Shown here: positions 42,888 to 52,700 of the stretch, piece after piece | How the letters are laid out: each line of letters opens with the position of its first letter | How positions within the stretch are numbered: the stretch's first letter is position 1 | DNA from: an uncultured bacterium | GTDB taxonomy: Bacteria > Planctomycetota > UBA1135 > GCA-002686595 | Direction of reading: 5' to 3' | Assembly (NCBI GenBank): GCA_937896235.1 | Contig: CALBMX010000035.1 | Span: forward strand, 1-64,000 | Length of the DNA stretch: 64,000 nucleotides | Program-made: the position numbers and the translations under genes | Notes under the pieces: model-generated | Databases searched by the model: none | What the model was told of the DNA's origin: nothing | Seen by the model: only the letters and a program-made list of their open reading frames with translations

Positions 42888-43166
42888 ATGGTACGCAAGA
42901 AACACAAACCCGACGAGATCATCAAGAAGCTCCGCGACGCGGACGTGATGCTGGCTGACGGCCGCTCCATTGCCGGAGTCGCTCGGCAACTCGAAGTCTC
43001 GGAGCAGACTTATCACCGCTGGCGGAACCAGTTCGGTGGCATGAAAGGCCCTGAGATGAAGCGGCTTAAGGAGCTCGAAAAAGAGAACGCTTCATTGAAG
43101 CGCATCGTCGCCGCCCAGGCTCTCGACAACCAAGCCCTCAAGGACATCGCCGAGGGAAACTTTTGA
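42888..43166 (+). CDS. IS3-family transposase OrfA
   Basis: 92 aa. The helix-turn-helix and leucine-zipper layout of IS3 OrfA is clear: KKHKPDEIIKKLRDADVML, GVARQLEVSEQTYHRWRNQF, then the coiled coil LKELEKENASLKRIVAAQAL and KDIAEGNF. It overlaps the OrfB reading frame by 4 bases, as usual in this family, where frameshifting makes an OrfAB transposase. OrfA appears complete; its partner is not. Confidence 0.88.
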   Translation: MVRKKHKPDEIIKKLRDADVMLADGRSIAGVARQLEVSEQTYHRWRNQFGGMKGPEMKRLKELEKENASLKRIVAAQALDNQALKDIAEGNF

Positions 43167-43753
43167 GCCCGGCTAGCCGAAAACGCGCTGCTACTCATGT
43201 CATGGAAAGCCAGGGCATGAGTGAGCGAGCCGCGTGCCGACTTGTCGGGCAGCACCGATCCACGCAACGACGAGAGCACAAAGTCGCCGACGACGAGCCC
43301 TTGCTCATCGCCGACATGCACCGCTTGGCTGCGGAGTTCCCGCGATACGGCTATCGACGGTTACATCTGCTGTGGGAGCTCGACGGAGTGCCGCAGATCA
43401 TGCCGGAGTCGAAATTGGGCAAGGGAATCCGATACGTGTTAAATCAAGAGAGTCGCCTGCGAACCTGTTTGAGTGATGCGCGCATCCCGCTCGACAACAA
43501 TGACTCGGAGCGCGATCTACGCCAAGTGATTTTGGGCCGCAAGAACTGGCAGATCTTTGCAAGCCCGCGCGGCGGCGAGGTCGCGTGCAGGCTCTCCTCG
43601 TTGATGCTGTCGCGCCGGCAGAACGACCTCAATCCTGAGGCCTACCTGGCCGACGTTTTGATGGCAGCCGAGACGACGCCAAGCTCGCAAGTGGCGGGCC
43701 TCACGCCATGGGCGTGGGCAGCGCGGCAAGGCGACACGACGCTCGCGGAGTGA
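43163..43753 (+). pseudogene. In-frame chimera of IS3 OrfB N-terminus and IS66 TnpC C-terminus
   Basis: 196 aa. Residues 1 to about 76 (KRAATHVMESQGMSERAACR, EFPRYGYRRLHLLWELDG) are the start of IS3 OrfB. From about residue 77 (PESKLGKGIRYVLNQESRLR, IPLDNNDSERDLRQVILGRK, NPEAYLADVLMAAE) the protein is the C-terminal part of the IS66 transposase TnpC. The IS3 DDE core and most of TnpC are missing, so no activity is expected. The simplest history is an IS3 insertion into an IS66 element followed by a deletion that removed the IS3 right half and joined the frames. Confidence 0.85.
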
Positions 43754-43880
43754 TGGCGAGCTGATGGCGGGGAGCTGTCAAGGGCTGCGGGGATACCGGC
43801 ACCGGACACGTACGTCTTTTGTCAGCCATGCTCGAATTGGCCCCCTCGAATTCGCAAGCTGTTGAAGGATCCCGTAAGTT

Positions 43881-43908
43881 TTGCGCCCACCCTTGAACTC
43901 CCTACCTT
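43881..43908 (+). promoter_or_regulatory. Possible promoter of the FAD oxidoreductase gene
   Basis: TTGCGC (43881-43886) and TACCTT (43903-43908) are spaced by 16 bases, and the ATG follows the -10 box by 7 bases with no Shine-Dalgarno sequence. The geometry repeats that seen at scpB and would give a leaderless mRNA. Both boxes are poor matches, so confidence is low. Confidence 0.3.
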
Positions 43909-43915
43909 GAACACT

Positions 43916-45214
43916 ATGCATATCACAATCGTCGGCAATGGCGTCACTGGAGTTAGCGCCGCCCTTCGGCTGCGCGAGCTTCAGCCGGACTGGAAGATCA
44001 CGATGATCTCTGGCGAGTCCGACTACCACTACTCGCGGCCAGCGCTGATGTACATCTTTATGGGGCACATGCGGTATAAGGACACCAAACCCTATGAGGA
44101 TTCGTTTTGGGACGAGCAGCGTATCGACCTTGTGCGAGGGTGGGTGACGGAGATCGATGCCGAGGGGCACTCGCTCCAGATGCACGACGGTGGAGCGATT
44201 TGTTATGACCGCCTACTGCTCGCGACCGGTGCAGAGTCGAACAAGTTTGGTTGGCCCGGTCAGGATCTGGTTGGCGTGCAGGGTCTCTACTCCTTGATGG
44301 ATTTAAAGAAGCTGTACGCGAATGTCGAAGGGGCTTCGCGAGGCGTGATCGTCGGCGGTGGGCTGATAGGCATTGAGCTCGCGGAGATGTTGCACAGTCG
44401 AGGGATTGAGGTGACTCTCCTTGTACGCGAGAGCTCCTATTGGGATAACGTGCTTCCCAAGGAAGAGTCCGAGCTTGTGACTCGCCAAATCAGGCGCGCG
44501 GGCATGGACCTTAGGTTAGAGAGCGAGTTGAAAGAGGTTCTCGACGACGGCCATGGGCGCGCCTGTGGAGTGCTTGCCTCCAAACTCGGAAGCGCCACCA
44601 GCGAGCGGATCGACTGCAGCGTGGTTGGACTCACGGCCGGTGTCCATCCCAACACAACTTTGGCGTCTGGGAACGGTATCGAATGCGGGCGTGGGATCTT
44701 GGTGGACAGGACGCTCAAGACGCACTCACCTGACATCTGGGCTGCTGGAGATTGCGCCGAGATCGAGAACCCGGGAGAGGAGCTCAATTGGATTCAGCAG
44801 GTCTGGTACACAGGTAAAGCTCAGGGCAAGCTAGCAGCGGAGTCGATGGCGGGTGGGACAGAGGCCTATGACCCAGGAATCTGGTTCAACTCCGCCAAAT
44901 TTGTGGACTTGGAATATCAGACCTATGGGCAGGTTGGATTTCGGCTTCCTGGTGAAGAGCATCTCTTGTGGCAAGATGAGGAGTCTTCGCGACTCTTCCG
45001 CATCGTGCATGTCGCGGGTGTCGTTGTTGGCTTCAACGCTATGGGGATGCGCTGGCGGCACCGGGTTTGCGAGAGGTGGATCGCCGAGAAGTGGCCGGTG
45101 GAGAGAGTCCTTGCAGACCTGAAAGATGCCGGATTCGATCCCGAATTCTTTACTCGTTTTGAAAGTGAAATCGCGAGCACGATGGGCCGCGTAGGCTCGG
45201 GAGTGAGGAGCTAG
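43916..45214 (+). CDS. FAD-dependent pyridine-nucleotide-disulfide-type oxidoreductase
   Basis: 432 aa. An N-terminal FAD-binding Rossmann motif (ITIVGNGVTGVSAALRLREL), the second nucleotide motif GVIVGGGLIGIELAEMLHSR, and the FAD-contact motif DIWAAGDCAEIENP are all clear. There is no redox CxxxxC pair near the N-terminus, so it belongs with the NirB/rubredoxin-reductase-like branch, which passes electrons from NAD(P)H to a partner. The C-terminal roughly 100 residues resemble a dimerisation domain. The next gene, 2 bases downstream, encodes a membrane polyferredoxin that is the obvious candidate electron partner. ATG 43916 is used; an earlier ATG at 43862 adds a non-conserved stretch. Confidence 0.9.
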   Translation: MHITIVGNGVTGVSAALRLRELQPDWKITMISGESDYHYSRPALMYIFMGHMRYKDTKPYEDSFWDEQRIDLVRGWVTEIDAEGHSLQMHDGGAICYDRLLLATGAESNKFGWPGQDLVGVQGLYSLMDLKKLYANVEGASRGVIVGGGLIGIELAEMLHSRGIEVTLLVRESSYWDNVLPKEESELVTRQIRRAGMDLRLESELKEVLDDGHGRACGVLASKLGSATSERIDCSVVGLTAGVHPNTTLASGNGIECGRGILVDRTLKTHSPDIWAAGDCAEIENPGEELNWIQQVWYTGKAQGKLAAESMAGGTEAYDPGIWFNSAKFVDLEYQTYGQVGFRLPGEEHLLWQDEESSRLFRIVHVAGVVVGFNAMGMRWRHRVCERWIAEKWPVERVLADLKDAGFDPEFFTRFESEIASTMGRVGSGVRS

Positions 45215-45216
45215 TC

Positions 45217-46632
45217 ATGGCTACCAAGCACCCCTTCGCCGAATATATCGAATACGAGTTCAAGGAAGAGGAGGCCGGGTTCGGAGTGCCGTACCTCGTC
45301 CCGGATTCTCAACGCACCCACAAGGACGGGAGTGCTCCAGGCGGCGATCCCATTGAGCGTGTTGGGGCGGGACTTGTCGTTATAGGCGTCGTCGCTCTGC
45401 TGGTGCAGCTCGTTAGTGGCGCGATGGTCGGAAGCTGGGTTGGCTTCTCGCTGTCCTTTGGGTTCCCGGCGCTTGGGGCTAGTCTTTACTTCTGGGCGAA
45501 GTACAGGCATACGGCGCCTGGGATTAAAAATGATGGGCTGTTCTTCAAGGGGAGCACGGCACGTGGCACCATCGGCTGGATGGTGGGGGTGGGGCTAACC
45601 ACGTTCTACTGCCTGCTCTATTGGTATCCCGAGGTGCTTCGAGATTCGGGGCTCGTCGCGATCACCGATCCGATTGCCATCGCTCTAACGGGAAGACCCG
45701 GTGACCACTGGTTTGTGTACGGACTTCTCTACACGCTCTGCGTTGGTGTGTTTGGCATTCGCATGTTGATGCGCTACCGACACAACAGGTATCACATCGT
45801 GCGAACGATTTCGGTGATGTTCTTTCAGATGGCGTTTGGATTTTTGATTCCGAGCCTATTGAAGTTGATCGAAGAGCCCGAGTTTTACTTCACTACTTTT
45901 TGGCCGCTCAATCGCTACTACCTGCTTCCGGGTGAAAACGGAATGGCCTGGACTGCAACGGAAGCGGCCGGGCAGGTCGGCGTGTACATGCTGCTCTTTG
46001 CGGGTGCCATGACCTTCTTGGGTACGCCTATCTTGACGTACTTCTACGGCAAGCGCTGGTACTGCTCTTGGGTCTGTGGGTGTGGTGGACTCGCCGAGAC
46101 CCTTGGCGATCCCTATCGACACCTGTCGGACAAGTCGACCAAGGCCTGGAAGCTGGAGCGCTTCCTGATCTACTTTGTTCTGGCCTTTATCATCCTGGTG
46201 ACCGCGGCCCTGTGGATCAACCACACGCGCGGTGGGGACGTTCTTGGGGGGTATACCTATCAAGTGCAAAAGGCCTACGGCTTCTGGATCGGCTCGATGT
46301 TCGCCGGCGTCGCCGGAGTAGGCTTCTACCCGATTTTCGGCTCACGGGTTTGGTGTCGCTTCGGCTGCCCGCAAGCGGCCATCCTCGGTATTTTGCAGCG
46401 CGTCTTCTCGCGCTTTCGCATCACGACAAACGGTGGCCAGTGCATCAGCTGTGGCAACTGCTCGACGTATTGCGAGATGGGGATCGACGTCCGGGCCTAC
46501 GCCCAGAGGGGCGAGAACATCGTGCGCGCCTCGTGCGTGGGCTGCGGAGTCTGCGCCGCCGTCTGTCCGCGTGGCGTCCTGAAGCTGGAGAATGGTTCCA
46601 GCGTCTTGCTCGAGGAGCGGTACACCAGTTAA
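45217..46632 (+). CDS. Integral-membrane polyferredoxin (NapH/NosR C-terminal-like 4Fe-4S protein)
   Basis: 471 aa with about seven or eight TM helices. Cysteine clusters include WYCSWVCGCGG and WCRFGCPQAA at the membrane face, then two 4Fe-4S ferredoxin motifs in the C-terminal domain (CISCGNCSTYCEMGID and CVGCGVCAAVCPRG). This layout is shared with NapH, the C-terminal half of NosR and RdxA/FixG proteins, which move electrons between the membrane and Fe-S partners. It is coupled to the FAD oxidoreductase gene, suggesting NAD(P)H to FAD to Fe-S electron flow. The terminal acceptor is not encoded nearby. Confidence 0.88.
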   Translation: MATKHPFAEYIEYEFKEEEAGFGVPYLVPDSQRTHKDGSAPGGDPIERVGAGLVVIGVVALLVQLVSGAMVGSWVGFSLSFGFPALGASLYFWAKYRHTAPGIKNDGLFFKGSTARGTIGWMVGVGLTTFYCLLYWYPEVLRDSGLVAITDPIAIALTGRPGDHWFVYGLLYTLCVGVFGIRMLMRYRHNRYHIVRTISVMFFQMAFGFLIPSLLKLIEEPEFYFTTFWPLNRYYLLPGENGMAWTATEAAGQVGVYMLLFAGAMTFLGTPILTYFYGKRWYCSWVCGCGGLAETLGDPYRHLSDKSTKAWKLERFLIYFVLAFIILVTAALWINHTRGGDVLGGYTYQVQKAYGFWIGSMFAGVAGVGFYPIFGSRVWCRFGCPQAAILGILQRVFSRFRITTNGGQCISCGNCSTYCEMGIDVRAYAQRGENIVRASCVGCGVCAAVCPRGVLKLENGSSVLLEERYTS

Positions 46633-46706
46633 TCGCCAATAGTTTGAGACTTTGGCGTTCGGATGAGCGCTTCACCCGGCTCAGGCGTTCGGGTGGATAA
46701 GGAAAG

Positions 46707-46745
46707 GCCGGCCCGAGCAAAAAATGCTCGGGCCGGCATCTTTTA
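46707..46745. terminator. Strong bidirectional intrinsic terminator
   Basis: A perfect 13-bp stem (GCCGGCCCGAGCA at 46707-46719 and its complement at 46725-46737) has an AAAAA loop and is followed by ATCTTTTAT on the plus side. On the minus side CTTTCC follows. It sits between two convergent transcription units and should end both. Confidence 0.88.
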
Positions 46746-46767
46746 TAGGTGCAAATCCGGCGGTGAG

Positions 46768-49700
46768 CTACTTGGCCTTCTTGGCGGCCTCAAGCTGGAC
46801 CTTTTGCGCCTCAGCCTCTTTCTCTTGCAACTCCTTCAAGCGCTCGTCAGCGGCCTTGGCTTCCGCCTGGAGGCCCTCCAGCGCGCGGACGCGTTCCGGG
46901 TCGCCCGAGGCTGATGCGGCGTCCACGAGGGCGCTCAGGATGCGGGGGTGCCTAGTGAAGACTAGCAGGTCGTCCCCCATAGCTAGTGCGGCCTCGGGAC
47001 CTTCGGCCCGTTGGACTCCGGCAACGACCTCGGCAACGCGCTCTAGAATGAGCTCGCCTTTCTCATAGGAGGCGCGCTCCGCGGCGAACGCAAGGTCCTC
47101 GGCCCCGGCTGCGCGTGCGGCATCGACCAAGTACAGGTCTGCGCCAGATGGAAGGTCGTCCCAGGTGAGGGCGTTTGTCACGATTTCAACGGCGGATTGG
47201 GCTTCGCCCAGCTGGGCGAGTCGGAGCGCCGCAAATGCGCTCAAGCGCACCGCTTCAAAGTCCGTAATACGCTCGTCGTCATGCCACTCCGCAAGGACCG
47301 TGGCCACCGCTTGGTACCAGTCGACGGCGGCGGGATAAGCGCTGGAGTCCTCTGGAAAAAACGCCACGAGGTCTTGCGAGCTAACGTAACCGGGCCGCTC
47401 AGGATCGGGCCAGAGGTATTCGATTCCGCCGAACAGCGAGCGGTCAAAAGTGGCCAGGCCCACTTCGAAACACTCCAGCGCACGGGCAGTGTCACCACCC
47501 TCAAGGTAGAGCCCCACGGCGACCTTGGCGAGCTCGCGTGGAGGCGCCGCATCAAACTCCGTGGTTGAGATGGTCTTGAGCACCTCGGTGCAGCGCGTGA
47601 GCGCCTCGCCCGCAGGAACCATATCTCTCCATGTTTGCATGGCGAACAGCTCGTTTTGACCGCGGTCCCATACGTTGCCGCTAGAGGTGGCGAAGAAAAC
47701 GATGTCTTCAACAACGCTGTACAGGTCTTCGCCCGTCAACGTCTCCTTCACCTCTTCTAGGAAACCGCGGGGATCGATCATCCCCATACCGTCATCCATG
47801 AAATATCCGGTAACGGGCCGGACTTTTGATGCGCACCACCTATATATGCGCACGGCGGAGTCGATGGAGCCGCGGCGAGCGTGCAGGCGAGCCAAGGCCC
47901 GCAACGGCCCAAGGTCATCGGCCTGGAGGGTCCGCGCAAGCTCCTCTAAGACAGCTTCGCACTCCTCATTGAGTAGCTCGGGCTGGTTGTCCAAGAGCTG
48001 CAAGAGCATGGCGTGCTGGATCTTGCCAGCTTGTTTGGATGCGATGGTGCTTAGAAGATTGTCTCGGACGGCCTCGGCGCTCGACGCCGAGACCTGCGCC
48101 TTGAGCAATCCGCCCATAAGGTCGCGGGCGCCCGTGCTGTTGCGGGCGGAGGAGCTGCTCGTCCGCAAGATACGCTCCATTTCGGCAACGCCAAAATCGT
48201 AGTCCGCGAGATGTATGTAGCCACTCTCCGCAGGTACTGGTTCGGGTTTCTTGAACTCTTTGTAGCGATCGAAACCACCGCGGTTTGGCTTGAGGTCCCT
48301 CTCCTTCTCCGCTTCGGCTGAGGCGAGCGCTTGCTCTTCTGCCGTGGGTGCATCCGCGGGCCAAATCCAGCTTGGAATCGCTCCACTTCCCGCGGAGAAA
48401 TCCATGCGCCCATAGCGGTCGAGGCCGGAGATTCCAGCAGGAAAGGCACGCCAAATCCGGCGCAGCATCGTGGCAGCCTCAGCGCTGTCACCACGCTCGG
48501 CAAGCTCCTTCACTCCCTTGATGGTCGGGCTGTCCTTGCGATTGATCTCGGAGGAACCACCGCCGAGCAAGCTCGCTCTGATGACCACCGTAGCTCCGCT
48601 GGCCAGCAAGAAACCACCAGGGAGTTCCGAGGCGAGCTTTGTTTCCGTTACCTCTACGGTTGGGGGAAGGGTCTCCTTGATGCGGAGCGCTTCGATTGAG
48701 TTACGCTTGGCAATCCAGTAACCAATCAAGCCCTCCTTATGCGAGCGCTCGTCCGGTTCAAGTTCAATGAGCTTCTCAAAGCAGAGTACGGTTTGCGCGT
48801 GATCGTTTTGGCTGCGGCGAAGCGTGAGCATGGTCTTCCACAAGATGACTAGCTTTGGACTCTCACCAAGGGCTACCTCCAAAAGTTCGAGAGCTTGTTC
48901 TTTGCGGTCGTTTCTTTGAAGAAGGTTCACTCGTGCGATCGTGTCGGCGATGGGGTCATCCCCAGGCGTTTGATCGATGCAAACAAGGAGCGCGTCAAAG
49001 TCGTGCTCGGTGAGAAGGGCTTCGATTGCGATCTTCGCCCGTGTTGCGTAGTAGTCGCTGTTCCCGGAGACCGCTTTCCAGTCTTCCGGAGCTAACGCCA
49101 GAGCCTCGTCCAAGCGGCCTAGCTTTTCTAGCAAACTCAGCCGTGCACTTCGCGCGCCATGCAGCTCGGGATCGGCGGTGATTAGTGCCTCACAAATTGT
49201 AAGGGCCGCCTCGTGGTTCACAGACAGAGAGCCGAGTGAGTTCACTCGGTAGGTCATCGAGTCCATGTCCGCCTCTTCGAGGCTCTCGGGGAAAATCTCT
49301 TTGAAGTACTCGGTAAGAGGCGCGCCGAGAGGCGCTTTCGATGTGGCCAACATGTCGAGCAAGAACCCCGACCGCGCGGTCGCATTGATGCGGGGCAGCG
49401 CGCTGCGAAGGGCCGAGGTGCGCTCAGCTTCCGGAAGCAGCAAGATGACGGGGGCAATGCCCCAGCCCCAGCCGAGGTCGTCCTTGGCGTCGATCAACTC
49501 ACGCAACTGTTCGTTGGAGATCAACGGCTCTGCAAACTTGCTCTGCAAGTCGGGCAGTATCTCCAAAAGAGCTTGTCCTTTCTCAGGATCCTCGGTCGCC
49601 TTCGTCGCTAACAGCAAGCAGATCCCGCGGAACTCCTTGGGTTCCAGGATGGTTTCGAGCTCTTCAATCACGGGACGCAACATCCACGCGCTGGTGTTAC

Positions 49701-52700
49701 TCTCGAACATGGACAGCAGCCATTGGCGACCAAAGCGCAAGCTGAGGTCGGCGTTGCCAATGAACATCGAGGCCGACATGAGGGCTTGCACATCACTAGA
49801 GCTGGCGCCCTTGCCCAGTGTCGTCCGGCCCAGCAAGAGGGCAGCGTCCGATATTGCGCCGTCGATAATTAGGGGCAGGATCAGACGCATGGTCTCTTCG
49901 ACCGAGACCTGTTTTGGGAGGGCTTCTTCGGCGCCTTGGCCAACGAGGAAGCGCAGCGGCGATGTTTCCGCGGCGGGCCGCTCGGTCGCGTCCAGGAGGC
50001 CACGTGCAGCGGCGACGTACCCGCGCTGTAGGCGGTCGCGAACTAACGTCGGCAGGAGGTCTTCGTCGGTGGGGAAGAAGCGATCGAGCAGGGCTAGGTC
50101 CATGTCTTGGGCTAGCTGCGGAACGTCAAAGGTGAAAGCTAGGCTGCGGAGGAACGCGGCGCGGTGGAACGAGCGCGGGAAGCGGCCGAGGGTCTCTTTG
50201 GGTGCCTCGGCGCCTTCGCCTGATTCAACCTTGTTGGCCTCGATGTCGGCCAGCTCTATGGAGAGTTCCCGCTCAAGGAGCTCCATCTGATTTGTGGCAA
50301 GGGCGCGACCCTCCGCTTGGGAAAGCACCGCGAGCACGCCGGTCACGTTGCGCTGGAAATAGCGATCAAAGTCGTCGATGTTGCGCGCTCCCCACCAGCT
50401 GCGGGCACCGGTTTGTGTACTTGCCTTCTCCTCTTTTGTAGCCGAGGCGGGCTGGCGGGAGAGCTGTAGCTCCGTCCCGCGCTTGTATAAGTCGGCGGCG
50501 GTACCATTGTGTCCAAGCCGCTCGTGCATCTCGGCGACTTTGACCAGAAGTCCGGAGCTCGACGGTTCGGAGACGAGGACGCGCTCATACGTACCAAGCG
50601 CCTCCTCGGCATAACCCGCAGACTCGAAAATCTCTGCGGTCTGGCGATCGAATGCGCCTTGATCCGGCAAGTCGGTCGCCATGCGAAAGGTGCGCAGGGC
50701 CGCTGTGGGATCGTCGGCCCCAAGGAAGACCTCGCCGAGATTGAGGAATACATCGGGAGGGACGATCTCACCCAAGCCAACCAAACGTCTGCTAAAGGCA
50801 AGGTGTTTTGCCTTGTTGCCACCTGCACCGGGGTTCCAAACATCCTGGCTGCCCGCGGCACGGTCGACGAGCTCGCGCAAGATGGAGGAGCGTCTCTCCC
50901 CGGCGATGGACAGCGAGCTCTCCAAAGCGATCAGGACACTGTCGGCGTCGTTGGCGGCTTCGGCTAGGTCTGCGACGAGCTGATAGAGGTAGGCTCTGTC
51001 GTTGCGCCCTGCGATACGCTCGAACGTGATGCGCTTTGCCCAAGCAAGTGTCGCGGCCGGTGCTTCCAAGTTCAGCAATCCGTCGATTGCGATTGTGAAC
51101 AGGTCATCTTTCTCGGCGGTCTCGGCAAGGTATTGATAGATGCGTATCGCGCGATCGGCCTGGCCTGTTTCTTTCAGCAGGTTGCCCAGCAGAAGCCACG
51201 ATTCGATGCGGTTGGCGTCGCCGGCGATTCCCTTTTGATAGGCGAGAATCGCGTCTTCGCGCAGTCCCGCTAGAGCGAGCACCCCGGCCTCAAATTCCGC
51301 AGCGTCCGTTCCCTCGCCTTCGAGGTCTTTGAGTTGACGCAAAACGTCGCGCGCGTCTTCCGGCTTACCCCGCTCGAGCTGGCTCATCGCGAGCTGGCGC
51401 AGGTAGTCGGGTTTGCCGTCGGGATCCAGTGCGATCAGCTCTTCGACGGTGCGCTCGTAGTGAAAGAAATCGGTGCAAGAGAGGTAGACACGCGCCTTCT
51501 CTTGAAGGGCCTCCACAACGTCCCCTCCGGAGGTCTTGAGGAACTCATCAATGATTTCGCTCGCCGAGACCGGGTCGCCCACTTTGGAATAGAGCCGAAC
51601 CAAGAGCCCCGTCTCGCGTTCATCAGCGGTGCCGTCGAGGAGCTTCTCTTCGAGGCTGATCGCAATATCAGCAAGGGTGCCGAGACGCGACGCGACGGTC
51701 ATCAGGCGATCTTCGACATAGTTGCGCCTGGACAGTGCGTTGATGCGTGTCCACAGGCCCATCCATGCGTCCAGCGCCTTCTCCTCGTTGCCAACCTCGG
51801 AGTACAGCCACGCGAGATGCATCGCCAAGTCCTCACCGGACTCAGCAGCGCCGCGAACCTCGACCACACCCTCGAGTACTTCTACGGAGCGATCGAGACG
51901 TCCGAGGCGCTCCCACGCCTCGGCCAAATCCAAGCGAGCGGGTTCGTCGGGAGCAGCCAGCTCGGCGAGCTTGTCCAGTGCGGCCTCGGCCAAGTCAAGT
52001 CGTCCGCGCTCTTGATGAAGACCAAACAAGAGCAAGCAGGCGGCAAGGTGACCACGCTTCATCTCGATGGCCCGGTTTGCAGAGGCGATGGCGAGATCAT
52101 CCAAACCAAGATCGGAGAGGATTGAAAATCCAAGCAGCAAGGTGTCCTCATCGAAGACGCCATTTCCAAGCTCTTCACCTTCAACAAAGCTTGTCCATAC
52201 GGACTCAGCCTTCGCCTGATCGCCGCGCTCCAAATAGAAGCGGCTAAGTCCCTCGCGCCAGCTCAGTCGCTCAGGTTCGGCGGCAATGCGCTCGCGATAG
52301 GCGGCGATCATCTCGTCCGTGCGGTCGCCTTCGCGGTAAATTTCGATCAACTTGCGCTGGGTTTGCGCCGCCAAATCAGCGGTCTTTCCGATGAGAGTTT
52401 CATCGGTGTTCCCAGCATCGCTGAAGAGTGCGATGGCTTCGTCGATACGACCCTGCTCGCGCAGCAACTCCACCCAAACGGAGCGGGCTTCGTGGGTTAG
52501 CTCACCTTTGTCGCTAGAGTCTTTGAAGCGGTCGATCAGCGTCGGGATGTTCTCATCCATGCGATAGGCTTCGACAAGTAATGTCATTGCGTAGTTGCGA
52601 TCGCGCCCCAGCTTGGCGGAGACGGACGCATTCCACGCGTGCTCTTGGGCCTTGGCGGCACTCGCCGACTGAATCGCCCACTCCGACATTCTCGCCTCTT

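Larger units (their letters stand above)
41900..43812 (+). mobile_element. Decayed IS66-type element with nested IS3-family remnant
   Basis: The outer boundaries are 14-bp perfect inverted repeats, TACGTGTCCGGTGC at 41900-41913 and its complement at 43799-43812. Inside, all in plus orientation, are an IS66 TnpA-like gene, a truncated TnpB, a second IS66 TnpA-like gene, an IS3 OrfA, and an open frame that joins the start of IS3 OrfB to the end of IS66 TnpC. The flanks TCTTCTGT (41892-41899) and TCTTTTGT (43815-43822) match at 7 of 8 positions, but the right copy is offset by 2 bases, so a target duplication is uncertain. Confidence 0.7.

Noticed and set aside
49265-50290. 341-aa plus-strand frame inside the giant TPR gene
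   Set aside because: Ser/Arg-rich antisense shadow of TPR codons; no start signal and no recognisable domain.
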